Of a stretch of DNA of 64,000 bases, positions 19,293-28,212 are shown piece after piece (position 1 is the stretch's first letter; each line of letters begins with the position of its first letter). The notes beneath the pieces are model-generated. The model saw only the letters and a list, made by a program, of their open reading frames with translations. It was not told the origin of the DNA and made no database searches. Made by a program: the position numbers and the translations under genes. The stretch is from Candidatus Sulfotelmatobacter sp. (GTDB taxonomy: Bacteria; Acidobacteriota; Terriglobia; Terriglobales; Acidobacteriaceae). The stretch covers positions 117,823 through 181,822 of the forward strand of contig JASHNU010000086.1 in NCBI GenBank assembly GCA_030041475.1. The letters run 5' to 3'.

Positions 19293-19333
19293 CCGAAACT
19301 CCAATCGTTGAGTGATCTTTACTTCGGCTGATC

Positions 19334-20173
19334 CTACTTCGGCTGATCCACCGTGATGCCGCCGGAACCTTGCGCAGCCTTTTCGGCCTTCGCTTTCTTC
19401 ACCCGCAGCGTCTCATCCACCCAGTGGTCCGCCGTCTTCAGATCCTCCTCGCGCTTGGCCAGATCGTCGCATTCGACGTCAGCTCGTTCGCGGTACATAA
19501 GGTTCATGTATGCCATGGCGTCGTCGTAGTCAGGACGCAACTGAATCGCCTTATTCAGGGTGTCGATCCCTTCCTGAATGTAGGGCCCGTTCTTTTCCTT
19601 CAGTTCGTCGCAGACTTTCTTCTGGTCCTTGTTCTTGGGATTCAGGTGCTCTTCCGGCTTCAGGCCCAGCTTGGCGCGTTCTTCCATGCGCGGCTGGTAG
19701 CAGGCCGTCCAATCAATGACGCCCACTGAGTAGTACGGTTCGGGATCGTTCGGATCCAGATCTGATGCCATGCGGTAGTACTTCTTGGCATCGTCCCACT
19801 TTTTCATGTTCAGGTACAGGTAAGCGATGCCTTTCGCGCTGTTGACTTTCTGATCGCGTGAAGGATTGGCGTCGATGACCTTCTGATATTCGTCAATGGC
19901 TTGCTGGGCGGTGCGCAGGTTGTCGGGCGAGTCCACGCCCGGGATGTATTGCGACACGAAAGCCGTGGCCAGGTACATGCGGGCGTTGATCAGGGCCGGA
20001 TCCAGTTGCACGGCCTGCTGGAAGTGATCGATCGCCTGCTCGTAGTGCGAATTCTTGTAGGCTTCCACACCCTTGTTGAGCTGGTCGCGGGCTCGCAGCT
20101 TGTTACAGCCCACAGCGGAGAAAAGGGCCAGCGCTACTGCCGCCAGCGTGAGCAGTCTAAGATTCTTATTCAT
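19334..20173 (-). CDS. TPR-repeat lipoprotein of the Ton/Exb group
   Basis: A 279-residue lipoprotein. ATG 20173 gives a signal peptide ending in the lipobox-like SAVGC. At least three tetratricopeptide repeats (residues about 30-165) are followed by a second helical part. It is the last gene of the tonB-exbB-exbD-exbD row on the minus strand, so it probably works with that energy-coupling system in the periplasm, perhaps as an adaptor. The last five codons and stop are tandemly duplicated (see findings). Confidence 0.8.
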   Translation of the reverse strand: MNKNLRLLTLAAVALALFSAVGCNKLRARDQLNKGVEAYKNSHYEQAIDHFQQAVQLDPALINARMYLATAFVSQYIPGVDSPDNLRTAQQAIDEYQKVIDANPSRDQKVNSAKGIAYLYLNMKKWDDAKKYYRMASDLDPNDPEPYYSVGVIDWTACYQPRMEERAKLGLKPEEHLNPKNKDQKKVCDELKEKNGPYIQEGIDTLNKAIQLRPDYDDAMAYMNLMYRERADVECDDLAKREEDLKTADHWVDETLRVKKAKAEKAAQGSGGITVDQPK

Positions 20174-20312
20174 TGCGGTATAAGTCTCCCTCGCCACAGC
20201 ATCCTAGGCCCAGAGACAGCAGTTTGACAAGCGTGTGCGCAGCTCGTGGGTACGCCATCCTGACGTCGCATTACACGTTCTTTCCGACGCCGATTGGGAA
20301 GCGCATCGAAGG

Positions 20313-20753
20313 CTAGTTGCCCGCTTCGATCTTTGCGGTGATCAGGCCGACTTTGTCGACGCCGGCAGCGTGCGCGATGTCGATGACATTGGCGACGTTG
20401 GCGAAGGGAATCGCATCATCGCCCTTCACGAACATCACCTTTTCCGCGCGCTGTTTGTAGATGTCTTCCAGGCGGCCCTGCAGATTGTCCCAGGTCGCAT
20501 CTTCGTTGTTGATCTTCACGCCCGGATCCTGCCCGGCCCCGCGATCGATCAACTGCACCACGATGGTGCGGTCGGGCGTGTTGTTCTTGGGCGCGTTCGG
20601 CGGCGGCGGCTGGGGCACCAGCGCATCCAGTCCCTTAGGCGTTACCGGCGAGATCACCATGAAGATGATCAGCAGCACCAGAAGTACGTCGATGAGCGGC
20701 GTGACGTTGATATTCGCACTCTGGCCTCCGCTCGGGCCAACTGCCATTCCCAT
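20313..20753 (-). CDS. exbD: ExbD/TolR-like biopolymer transport protein (second copy)
   Basis: A 146-residue protein with a short cytoplasmic start, one membrane helix (LIDVLLVLLIIFMVI) and a periplasmic domain. The Asp in TPLIDVLLVLLIIF is the proton-carrying residue of ExbD/TolR. It follows another exbD 27 bases upstream. The periplasmic part differs from its neighbour (PPPPNAP linker), so the two probably form a mixed ExbD dimer in the ExbB pentamer. Confidence 0.92.
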   Translation of the reverse strand: MGMAVGPSGGQSANINVTPLIDVLLVLLIIFMVISPVTPKGLDALVPQPPPPNAPKNNTPDRTIVVQLIDRGAGQDPGVKINNEDATWDNLQGRLEDIYKQRAEKVMFVKGDDAIPFANVANVIDIAHAAGVDKVGLITAKIEAGN

Positions 20754-20780
20754 GGTCGTTCTCCTCTTACTCCTCTTAAA

Positions 20781-21242
20781 TCATTGCCCGGGCGCGGCCG
20801 GAGCCGGCGGGGCGCTTGGAGTAGTCTTCCTCTGATCGGTGAGCAAGCCCAGATCATCCACTCCGGCAGCGCGCACCGCATCCACCACCTGCACTACTTC
20901 GCCAAAGCGGGCGCGCATGTCCGATTTCACATACACGCGCTTGTCGGGCTTGTTTGCGAGCCGGTCTTTGACCTTGGTCGTCAGGTTATCAATCGTAATC
21001 GTGTCGGCGCCAAAAAACACGTGACCGTCCCGTGTGATGGACACCAGCAGGGCATCTTCCTTGTCGGCGTCCTCCATGGGTGTGGGGTTGTTTACCTTGG
21101 CCAAGTCCACGCTGACGCCTTTCTGCAGCATGGGCGTGACCACCATGAAGATGATCAGCAGTACCAGCATCACGTCCACCATTGGCGTGACGTTAATATC
21201 TGAGCTGATCTTCGCTCCTTCGTTTCGCTTCGCTAATGCCAT
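20781..21242 (-). CDS. exbD: ExbD/TolR-like biopolymer transport protein (first copy)
   Basis: A 153-residue ExbD. ATG 21242 starts the conserved cytoplasmic tail (ALAKRNEGAKISSDINVTP); the longer frame to 21338 has no family match. The key Asp is in TPMVDVMLVLLIIFMV. A Pro/Ala-rich tail closes the periplasmic domain. It lies between exbB and the second exbD and transmits proton flow to TonB. Confidence 0.92.
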   Translation of the reverse strand: MALAKRNEGAKISSDINVTPMVDVMLVLLIIFMVVTPMLQKGVSVDLAKVNNPTPMEDADKEDALLVSITRDGHVFFGADTITIDNLTTKVKDRLANKPDKRVYVKSDMRARFGEVVQVVDAVRAAGVDDLGLLTDQRKTTPSAPPAPAAPGQ

Positions 21243-21410
21243 ACCTAATCTCCCAAAGCTGCCCGCCCGGTGACGCCTGCGCCATCGGTTAAACGGGAAA
21301 GCCCGACGCTGGTATCGTAGCCAGCGCCGGACAAGCAACTCACTCGATCGCGAATCAGGGCGGAGTGCCCCGTCTCTCGCACCCTGGCGCGGGAAGCGGG
21401 GAATGGAACC

Positions 21411-22166
21411 TTACCGCCGATCGCCGCGCTTTTTCAGGAAGTAGTCGATCAGTTCACTCGACGAGTTGTCCATTTCCACGTCGAACGCTTCCACGCGGCC
21501 GGTCAGGTAGTTGAACATCATCACGGCCGGAATGGCAACCAGCAGCCCAATGGCCGTCGTCACCAGCGCTTCCGCGATACCGCCGGCCACAGCCGCCAGA
21601 CCGGTGGCTTTCGTGTTAGCAATGCCGGTAAATGCGTTCAGAATGCCCATCACCGTTCCGAACAGTCCCACGAAGGGAGCGGTCGAGCCGATGGTGGCCA
21701 GTCCGCCCAGTCCGCGCTTGAGTTCAGCGTGCACGATGGCTTCGGTGCGCTCCAGAGCGCGCTTCGAAGCTTCGATCGTCTCGCCCGGAATGGCCCCCGG
21801 GCTGTCCTGGTGAGCCTTGAATTCCATCAGGCCGGCCGTAACGACCTTGGCGAGGTGGCTCTTCTTGTTGCGTTCGGCCACCTTGATGGCTTCATCAATG
21901 CGGCCATCGCGCAGTGCGCCCGCCACTGCCGGAGCAAACGAGCGCGATTGTTTGCGCGCGGCGCTGTAAGCCATCCAGCGGTCAATCATCACGCCGATGG
22001 ACCACCCCGACATGATGAACAGAATGACGACCACGGACCGCGCCACCCAGCCCATTTGTTTCCATAGGCCCAGGGGGTCGGTCGGCATGCCGCCGCCTTC
22101 CTGAAGGACCCAGGTGGCCGCGGCCGGAATGTAACTGAGAATTACTCCCACGTAAGCTGCTAGCAT
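21411..22166 (-). CDS. exbB: ExbB/TolQ/MotA-type proton channel protein
   Basis: A 251-residue inner-membrane channel subunit with three predicted helices. The conserved block IGSTAPFVGLFGTVMGI near residue 165 marks the pore-lining region. It pairs with the two ExbD proteins and TonB to energise outer-membrane transport. The start used gives a short hydrophobic leader; a downstream Met (27) is a possible alternative. Confidence 0.92.
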   Translation of the reverse strand: MLAAYVGVILSYIPAAATWVLQEGGGMPTDPLGLWKQMGWVARSVVVILFIMSGWSIGVMIDRWMAYSAARKQSRSFAPAVAGALRDGRIDEAIKVAERNKKSHLAKVVTAGLMEFKAHQDSPGAIPGETIEASKRALERTEAIVHAELKRGLGGLATIGSTAPFVGLFGTVMGILNAFTGIANTKATGLAAVAGGIAEALVTTAIGLLVAIPAVMMFNYLTGRVEAFDVEMDNSSSELIDYFLKKRGDRR

Positions 22167-22334
22167 GAGTTGCTTTTCCCTCCTCGGAACTCTCTACTGT
22201 GCTTAGACACTCTGATGCGCGTTGCTGGGCCAGACGGTGGCTAGAAAACTGCCGCCCAACGACAACGCCAGCCCCGAACCGGGCTGCTCCACACCTTAGA
22301 AGGAAATGGAAAGAACAGCAGCCGTGTTCAGGCT

Positions 22335-22380
22335 GAAAAGCCCCTCCCGGCCACCAAGATTGGGCGGGAATGGGAGGGCT
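22335..22380 (-). terminator. Terminator or attenuator between tonB and exbB
   Basis: On the minus strand AGCCCTCCC pairs with GGGAGGGGCT (one bulge) and is followed by TTTTC. It ends the tonB message or attenuates read-through into exbB. The rest of the 290-base gap (22167-22456) shows no gene. Confidence 0.5.
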
Positions 22381-22456
22381 AATCCTTACACACTTCTACA
22401 TTTTTGTCACCTCAGCAGGCTGCGGCCGCCGAAAGGATGTCACGCGTCCTGGCCGT

Positions 22457-23197
22457 CTAGCTGCCCGACAGGGTGAAGTTCACCTGCACCTGCGTCTCGA
22501 CTTCGACCGGCTCGCCGTTCAGCAGGTACGGTCTGTACTTCCACTGTTTCACGGCTTCAATCGCTGCCGGAGCCAACATCGGGTGCCCGCTGATCAACTG
22601 CAGGTTCTCGATATTGCCGTCCTTGCTGATCGTCGCCTGCAGCAGCACCACGCCCTGAATGCGCGCCTGCCGCGCCAGCGGCGGATAGTTCGGCTGCACC
22701 CGGCGCACCAGAAGTCCTTGCGATACGCCCGACGATACGCGCACGCGTTGCGGCGTCGCGATCTTGGGCACGGCCACCGGCGTCGCGCTTAACACGCTGC
22801 CAATGACGCCACCCATCGAGCCGCCCGGAACTCCACCCGGAACGCCGCCCAAAACGCCCGAACTCGCCATGACCGGCGGTGGCGCCTCGTCTTCCTTAAT
22901 CATCTGAACTTTTTGTGGAATCTTGGTTGGCGTGCGCAACTGGCCATTAACGATGTCGGTCTGGATCACCTTCACGACCTTGACCGGAGCAGCGGCCGGC
23001 GGTGGAGGCGGTGGAGGCGGCGGGGGGGCCACCAGGAATGTCATCAGCTGCGTGCGTGGCAGCGCTTCGGTAAAGATCAGCGGAATCAGGATCATTACGC
23101 CGATGATCATCACCTGGATGGCGAACGATACCAGCGACGTCCACCCGCGTTTCGTTTTCAGCTTGCCACCTGACTCGATCAGGCTATCTTCAAACAT
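22457..23197 (-). CDS. TonB family energy-transducing protein
   Basis: A 246-residue TonB-like protein. A cytoplasmic N-terminus leads to one membrane helix (about residues 20-43), then a run of ten prolines, a Pro/Gly/Val-rich spacer and the C-terminal TonB domain (about residues 160-246, with VQPNYPPLARQARIQGVVLL and AVKQWKYRPYLLNG). It couples the ExbB/ExbD motor downstream to outer-membrane receptors. The proline run is unusually compact for the family. Confidence 0.92.
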   Translation of the reverse strand: MFEDSLIESGGKLKTKRGWTSLVSFAIQVMIIGVMILIPLIFTEALPRTQLMTFLVAPPPPPPPPPPAAAPVKVVKVIQTDIVNGQLRTPTKIPQKVQMIKEDEAPPPVMASSGVLGGVPGGVPGGSMGGVIGSVLSATPVAVPKIATPQRVRVSSGVSQGLLVRRVQPNYPPLARQARIQGVVLLQATISKDGNIENLQLISGHPMLAPAAIEAVKQWKYRPYLLNGEPVEVETQVQVNFTLSGS

Positions 23198-23376
23198 AAG
23201 CTTCTCCCCTACTTCAGACCCCTACGGAAACTTAGACACCGACTTGCCTTGCTTTGCTCCCGGTTTCCCGATCTGCCCCGCCAGCCACCCGCGCGGCTGC
23301 GGAGCCGCGAGCAAATCCTTCTAAGTTCTTACGTAAGAAGGCTTAACACGAGATCGCAGTCTGCCGTCCCGGCTTA

Positions 23377-24603
23377 TTATTTGGCCTTGGCCCCGACGGC
23401 CGTTTTCCCAGCGCTCACTTTCCCGGCACCAGGACCCATCACGACTCCCGGGCGCCTTCCCCGTTCCAACCGCCAATCCTGGTAGGCAACCAGGATCGGA
23501 GCGGCAATGGCAATCGAAGAATACGTCCCGATTAAGATGCCGATCACCAGAGCGAGGCTGAAGCCACGAAGCACCTCGCCGCCGAATAAAAAGAGTGCGA
23601 GTACGGTAAGGAACGTAAGGCCCGCTGTCAAGATCGTTCTGCTCAAAGTTTGATTAATGCTGCGATTGACGATGTCCGACAGCTTTTCGCGCCGCATGAG
23701 TTTAATGTTTTCCCGGATGCGGTCAAATACCACGATCGTGTCGTTATTAGAGTAACCAATCAGGGTGAGGATGGCTGCGATGACCGTCAGGGAGATGTCG
23801 GTCTTCGTCAGCGAAAACGCGCCTACCGTGATCAGGGTGTCGTGAAATACGGTGACTACCGCGGCGACGCCATAAATCCACTCGAAACGGAAGCCCAGAT
23901 AGACCAGCATGCCGGCCAGGGAATACAACGTGGCTAAACCGGCCTGCCGGCGCAGCTGACCTCCTACCTGTGGGCCGACAATTTCGACGTTGCGCACAGC
24001 AAAATCCGAGAGGAAAAACCCTTCGTTCAGCGATGCCACCACCGCCGGATCGGCGCCCGGCGCGTTCTTCAGCTGATCCATGGAACCGAATACGCCACCC
24101 AGCGTCTGATCTCGATAGTCTGCAATGACGGCCGCCTGATCCGTATATTTCTTGTCGGCATCAGAAAAGAGCCGCATCGGATCCTTGTCCATCAGATAGT
24201 TCTTGATGGTTAGCTTGCTGGCGTTGTTCAGATCCTGCTTGCCAGCCGGAGAATTGGTTTCGAGCGCCCCGATAATCTGCAATTTGCCCTTATCGAGCGC
24301 CTGCTCGCTGGTTTCTTTCTGCGCCAGGTCGATCAGCACCTCGTTGTTCGAAGGGACGCCGTAGCTCTGAATCTTCGGATCGCGCAGCCCCGCCCGATCC
24401 ATGGCCGCACGCACGTCGCGCAGATCCGGAGTGTGCGAAAACTTCACATACACCAGGGTGCCGCCGCGGAAGTCGACGCCCCACGGAATTCCATGCCAGA
24501 AGAGCATGGAAAGAACTCCGGCCACGCTGAAGATCAGCGAAAACGCGAGGAAATACCACTTCTTGCCGAGAAAATCTATGTTGACGTCGTGAAAGAACTC
24601 CAC
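23377..24603 (-). CDS. secF: Protein translocase subunit SecF
   Basis: A 408-residue SecF of the SecDF complex, which uses the proton gradient to pull proteins across the inner membrane after SecYEG. Six membrane helices are visible. WGVDFRGGTLVYVKF marks the first periplasmic domain, and the later conserved helices hold YSNNDTIVVFDRIREN and RTILTAGLTFL. It lies 23 bases after secD. The N-terminal periplasmic region is longer than in E. coli SecF (about 320 residues). Confidence 0.95.
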   Translation of the reverse strand: MEFFHDVNIDFLGKKWYFLAFSLIFSVAGVLSMLFWHGIPWGVDFRGGTLVYVKFSHTPDLRDVRAAMDRAGLRDPKIQSYGVPSNNEVLIDLAQKETSEQALDKGKLQIIGALETNSPAGKQDLNNASKLTIKNYLMDKDPMRLFSDADKKYTDQAAVIADYRDQTLGGVFGSMDQLKNAPGADPAVVASLNEGFFLSDFAVRNVEIVGPQVGGQLRRQAGLATLYSLAGMLVYLGFRFEWIYGVAAVVTVFHDTLITVGAFSLTKTDISLTVIAAILTLIGYSNNDTIVVFDRIRENIKLMRREKLSDIVNRSINQTLSRTILTAGLTFLTVLALFLFGGEVLRGFSLALVIGILIGTYSSIAIAAPILVAYQDWRLERGRRPGVVMGPGAGKVSAGKTAVGAKAK

Positions 24604-24626
24604 GCTATAACTCCAGGTTCAAGGTT

Positions 24627-26249
24627 CTAAATGCTCAACGCTTCGCCGCGCTGCTTGCGGCTCAGAATCCAATCAAAGATCACGCGCGAAACGAAAACCG
24701 CCGTGAACAGGTTCGCCAGCAGACCGAAGGTCAGCGTGGTGGCGAATCCGCGCACCGGGCCGGTGCCGAAGATGAACAGAATGGCCGCCGAAACGATGGT
24801 GGTGACGTGGGTGTCCACGATCGTGATCCAGGCATGGCTGAAGCCCTGATCTACCGCCGAAGTCGGCGTCTTGCCGTTGCGCAACTCCTCGCGGATACGC
24901 TCGAAAATCAGCACGTTCGAATCCACACCCATGCCGACCGTCAGGATCACGCCGGCAATTCCGGGTAGCGTCAGCACCGCCTCGGAAAAGCCCATGAATC
25001 CCAGCAGGATAATCAGGTTCAGAAGCAAGGCCACATCGGCGTTGATGCCGGCCCCGCGATAATAGACGAGCATGAAGATGAGCACCGCCGTCATGCCCAC
25101 ACAGGCGGCGGTTACACCCGCGTGAATCGAATCAGCTCCCAGGGATGGGCCTACGGTGCGCTCTTCCAGATACTTGATACCTGCCGGCAACGCGCCGGAG
25201 CGCAGGATCATGGCAAGATCTTTCGATTGCTGCTCGCTCATGCTGCCACCCGAGATTTCCCCTCGATCGCGGATGGCATCTTTAATCAGGGCAACTTCCT
25301 GCACCTTATTGTCGAGCACCACTGCCAGGTTGTCCTGCACGTGCGCGGAAGTGAAGTTGTAAAACCTCTGGCCGCCTTCGCCCGTCAGCGTGAAACTCAC
25401 GCTGGGCTGGCCATTCTGGTCGCGGCTGGGCTGGGCGTCGCGCAGGTCTTTCCCGCTCACGGCCGACACGCGCGATACCACATACCAGGCCGGGCCTTCC
25501 ATCTGCGCGCCGGGCATGCTGTGTCCGGGCAGCAGCATCCCGTCCGGCGGCAGAATGCCCGGAGTCTGCTGCGCCTGCAGCGCCGCCTGCTCGCTCGGAT
25601 ACGGTCCACCGAGCGCCTGCTTGATCTCCAGCATGGCCGTCGACTGCATGATGTCTTTCACACGCGCCGGATCGTCTACGCCGGGCAACTGCACCAGGAT
25701 CTGATACTGCCCGAGCCCGTGCTCTTGAATGGTCGGCTCGCTGACGCCGAGCTGATCGATGCGGTTGCGGATGGTCTCAATCGCCTGCGCGACCGCTTTG
25801 TTCTTCAGGTCGGTCAGCATTGCCGGCTTCATCGCCATGCTAAAACTATTCTCCGCGCCTCCCGTGATGTCGTATTCCGGCAGGTGATCCTGCACGATGC
25901 TCAACAAATCGCCGCGCGCGCTGGGCTGCACGCCTTTGATGGAAATGTGGTCGGGATTGTTCTGCGGATCGGGCTGGGAAATGTCGGCGAAGCTGATCTT
26001 GCGCACATTCAACTGCTGCTTCAGAACCTCGATCGCGTTCTGCGCATCCACGTTGATGGCGTCGTTCACCTGCACCTGCAGGATCAAGTGCGTCCCGCCC
26101 CGGAGGTCCAGGCCGAGGTGGATGTGATTGCCCATGGCGGCGACCAGGCCTTTACCGCTAAAGCTCTGCGGAACGCCAAAGATTCCAAAGAGGAAAATCA
26201 GCAGCGTGCCCAGTATGAGTCCCAGCTTCCAGAGAAGAGTCTTATTCAT
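24627..26249 (-). CDS. secD: Protein translocase subunit SecD
   Basis: A 540-residue SecD, partner of SecF. ATG 26249 is chosen because it opens the first membrane helix (LLWKLGLILGTLLIFLFGI); the 12 extra codons upstream come from a repeat-like stretch. The motif GLDLRGGTHLILQV follows the first helix. The P1 head domain comes next and five C-terminal helices hold VDSNVLIFERIREE. It sits in the usual yajC-secD-secF order. Confidence 0.95.
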   Translation of the reverse strand: MNKTLLWKLGLILGTLLIFLFGIFGVPQSFSGKGLVAAMGNHIHLGLDLRGGTHLILQVQVNDAINVDAQNAIEVLKQQLNVRKISFADISQPDPQNNPDHISIKGVQPSARGDLLSIVQDHLPEYDITGGAENSFSMAMKPAMLTDLKNKAVAQAIETIRNRIDQLGVSEPTIQEHGLGQYQILVQLPGVDDPARVKDIMQSTAMLEIKQALGGPYPSEQAALQAQQTPGILPPDGMLLPGHSMPGAQMEGPAWYVVSRVSAVSGKDLRDAQPSRDQNGQPSVSFTLTGEGGQRFYNFTSAHVQDNLAVVLDNKVQEVALIKDAIRDRGEISGGSMSEQQSKDLAMILRSGALPAGIKYLEERTVGPSLGADSIHAGVTAACVGMTAVLIFMLVYYRGAGINADVALLLNLIILLGFMGFSEAVLTLPGIAGVILTVGMGVDSNVLIFERIREELRNGKTPTSAVDQGFSHAWITIVDTHVTTIVSAAILFIFGTGPVRGFATTLTFGLLANLFTAVFVSRVIFDWILSRKQRGEALSI

Positions 26250-26333
26250 AAGAATCAGTCCCGAGTCCTGAGCTTCGGGTCCCAAACATCCGCCGGCCGC
26301 GAAGACTCCTTCCTCGCGCCCACAGCTCGGGAC
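26250..26333. repeat. Spacer with direct-repeat-rich sequence between yajC and secD
   Basis: Contains tandem forms of CCCGAGTCCTGAG and CTCGGGACT. Similar GAGTC/CTGAG strings lie just after the thioesterase stop (about 28683-28706). It looks like a dispersed intergenic repeat. Confidence 0.4.
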
Positions 26334-26651
26334 TTATTTCGTTTTCGGTTCTTCGTCCGCCGTCGTCACCTGCATGACCGACGCTTTGGTCACTTCCACG
26401 CGCAGGTTGTCCGGGGGAACGCGTAGCTGCAAGGCGTCATCTTTCAATGCCAGAATCGTGCCTCGCAGGCCGCCGCTGGTCGTAACCTTGTCTCCCGGCT
26501 TCAGTTGATCCAGCATGGCCTGCCATTTTTTCTGCCGGCGCTGCTGCGGAAGCACCAGCATGAAGTAAATGAGCGCGATCATGGGCAGAAACATGATCAG
26601 CAATGACAGACCGCCTCCGCCCTGCGCTTGCCAGATGAACAGTGCTTGCAT
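26334..26651 (-). CDS. yajC: Preprotein translocase subunit YajC
   Basis: A 105-residue small inner-membrane protein with one helix (LLIMFLPMIALIYFMLVLP) followed by the family motif RRQKKWQAMLDQLKPGDKV and a KOW-like beta domain. It associates with SecDF. It is first of the yajC-secD-secF row and is separated from tgt upstream by 239 bases. Confidence 0.95.
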   Translation of the reverse strand: MQALFIWQAQGGGGLSLLIMFLPMIALIYFMLVLPQQRRQKKWQAMLDQLKPGDKVTTSGGLRGTILALKDDALQLRVPPDNLRVEVTKASVMQVTTADEEPKTK

Positions 26652-26890
26652 GTTTTCGAACGTGTTTTCGAACGCCTGACTCGAACGTTGAAGCGAATGA
26701 ATCCGCGAAAAATCGCCTGCGCGCCGCTCACGCCGCGCGGCCGGTTATGTCACCACGGGGTTTGGATCAACTTCGGCCGGGTTCCTTCAGTTCCGGGGAA
26801 ATCCGGAGAGGTCAACGGTCCTGGTTCAGGCCAGACGTTGAGGCCCGACGTCGAGACCAGACACTTGAGAAAACGGGACTCTTCCCCAAG
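26652..26890. other. Intergenic region upstream of yajC
   Basis: No gene seen. Close to yajC there are two direct copies of GTTTTCGAACG (about 26651-26673) and a third partial copy ending TCGAACG. They could be operator sites or simply a short repeat. Confidence 0.35.
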
Positions 26891-28084
26891 TTAGATAGAA
26901 TGCCGTACCCGCCGCATAGTGTCAAGGTAGAAACTCAGGTTGTGGAGGGTGTTTAAGACCTGCGCCAGCACCTCGTTGGCTGCATAAAGATGCCGCAAAT
27001 ACGCTCGCGAATAGCGGCGGCACACGCGGCACGAACAATTCGGATCGAGCGCGCCTTCGTCATGCGCGTAGCGCGCCTGCTTGATGGAAATTTTTCCCTC
27101 AGACGTGAACAGCAGCCCGTGACGCGCTGCCCGCGTCGGCAGCACGCAGTCCATCATGTCGACGCCGAGCTTTGCGTACTCGACAATCTCTTCCGGCGTA
27201 CCCACGCCCATCAGATAGCGCGGCTTGTCTTTGGGCAGATGTTCGAGGGTGGACTCGACAATTTCGCGCGTCCTCTCGCGCGACTCTCCCACGCTGAGCC
27301 CGCCGATCGCGTAACCCGGAAAATCGATCTTGATCGTGCGCTCCGCCGATTCTTTGCGCAGTTCGCGATCCATCCCTCCCTGGATGATGCCAAAGAGAGA
27401 CTGCGACTGACCGGAGCATGTAGGCACAGTCGCCCACGGCTGTGCGGGCGAGCGGTAGCTCGGCGGAGATGCCGCGGAGCTTCGCTCCGCAGGACAGCCG
27501 GGGGCGGCTGTCCCCACATGTGCGTTGCTCACCCACGGCACTTCATCCTTATGCTCCTCAAAATATTTCTTGCTCCGCTCCGCCCACCGCAGCGTCAGAT
27601 CCATCGACGCCCGCACACGCGCTGGTTCCGCCGGATACTCCGTGCAGTCATCAAATGCCATGATGATATCGGCCCCCAGCCCGATCTGCGCAGCGATCGC
27701 GCCCTCCGGGCGGAAGAAATGCGAGGAGCCGTCTAGGTGCGAGCGAAACGTCACGCCTTCGTCGCTGACCTTGCGCAGTTCGTTCAAACTGAAGACCTGA
27801 AAACCGCCGGAATCGGTCAGGATGGCCCGCGGCCACGACATGAATCCGTGCAGCCCGCCCATTTTCCGCACGGTCTCGACCCCTGGCCGCAAATAGAGGT
27901 GGTAGGTGTTGGCGAGAATAATCTGCGCGCCGAGTTCTTCCAGTGTGTCCTGCGGAATGCCTTTCACCGACCCGAGCGTTCCCACTGGCATGAACACTGG
28001 CGTCTCGATTGCGCCGTGCGGCGTAATCAGCCGCCCCGCACGCGCCTTGCCGCTGATCTTCTCGATGTGAAAAAAGGCGGACAT
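26891..28084 (-). CDS. tgt: tRNA-guanine transglycosylase (queuine/preQ1), with in-frame repeat insert
   Basis: A 397-residue Tgt that exchanges guanine 34 of GU(N) anticodons for preQ1 on the queuosine pathway. Landmarks are LTDSGGFQVFSL near residue 90, FDDCTEYP, FGIIQGGM, the nucleophile Asp in DCVLPTRAARHG near residue 308 and the zinc site CSCRVC with a later His. Bacterial Tgt is about 375 residues. The excess is an insert at residues 189-227 (27404-27520), just before SLFGIIQGG. It consists of three hairpin-forming repeats read in frame and shares its peptide with the ThiE insert. The insert lies at a surface loop position, so activity is probably kept. Confidence 0.94.
   Translation of the reverse strand: MSAFFHIEKISGKARAGRLITPHGAIETPVFMPVGTLGSVKGIPQDTLEELGAQIILANTYHLYLRPGVETVRKMGGLHGFMSWPRAILTDSGGFQVFSLNELRKVSDEGVTFRSHLDGSSHFFRPEGAIAAQIGLGADIIMAFDDCTEYPAEPARVRASMDLTLRWAERSKKYFEEHKDEVPWVSNAHVGTAAPGCPAERSSAASPPSYRSPAQPWATVPTCSGQSQSLFGIIQGGMDRELRKESAERTIKIDFPGYAIGGLSVGESRERTREIVESTLEHLPKDKPRYLMGVGTPEEIVEYAKLGVDMMDCVLPTRAARHGLLFTSEGKISIKQARYAHDEGALDPNCSCRVCRRYSRAYLRHLYAANEVLAQVLNTLHNLSFYLDTMRRVRHSI
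27404..27520. repeat. Palindromic repeat type B inserted in frame in tgt
   Basis: Three stem-loops in a row: GCACAG/CTGTGC (27424-27445), GCGGAGC/GCTCCGC (27474-27490) and GGACAGCC/GGCTGTCC (27492-27513). Read with tgt it encodes GTAAPGCPAERSSAA. The element at 54603-54670 in thiE has the same stem and flank and encodes GTAALSCPAARSTAE. Confidence 0.8.
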
Positions 28085-28138
28085 TCCTCTGCGATTGTAA
28101 ATGGAGCGGCGGAACCCTCGTCCGCCGTCCGATCTCTG

Positions 28139-28180
28139 TTGTCATTCCGAGGAGTAAAGCGACGTGGAACCTGCATTTGG
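28139..28180. repeat. Type A repeat, intergenic copy upstream of tgt
   Basis: GTCATTCCGAGGAGTAAAGC followed by a GTGGAACCTGC tail, the common intergenic form of the CHPERSE-type element. Confidence 0.6.
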
Positions 28181-28182
28181 AA

Positions 28183-28212
28183 TCCGCAATCTGAAATCTT
28201 CAATCTGCAATC
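28183..28212. repeat. Short AT-richer repeat type F at phosphodiesterase 3' end
   Basis: GCAATCTGAAATCTTCAATC followed by TGCAATC, internally repetitive. It overlaps the last codons and the stop of the YfcE-like gene. A related stretch is at 37245-37275. Confidence 0.55.

Noticed and set aside
25122..26426. 434-codon open frame antisense to secD
   Set aside because: Shadow frame of a GC-rich gene; no family match, while secD is complete on the other strand.
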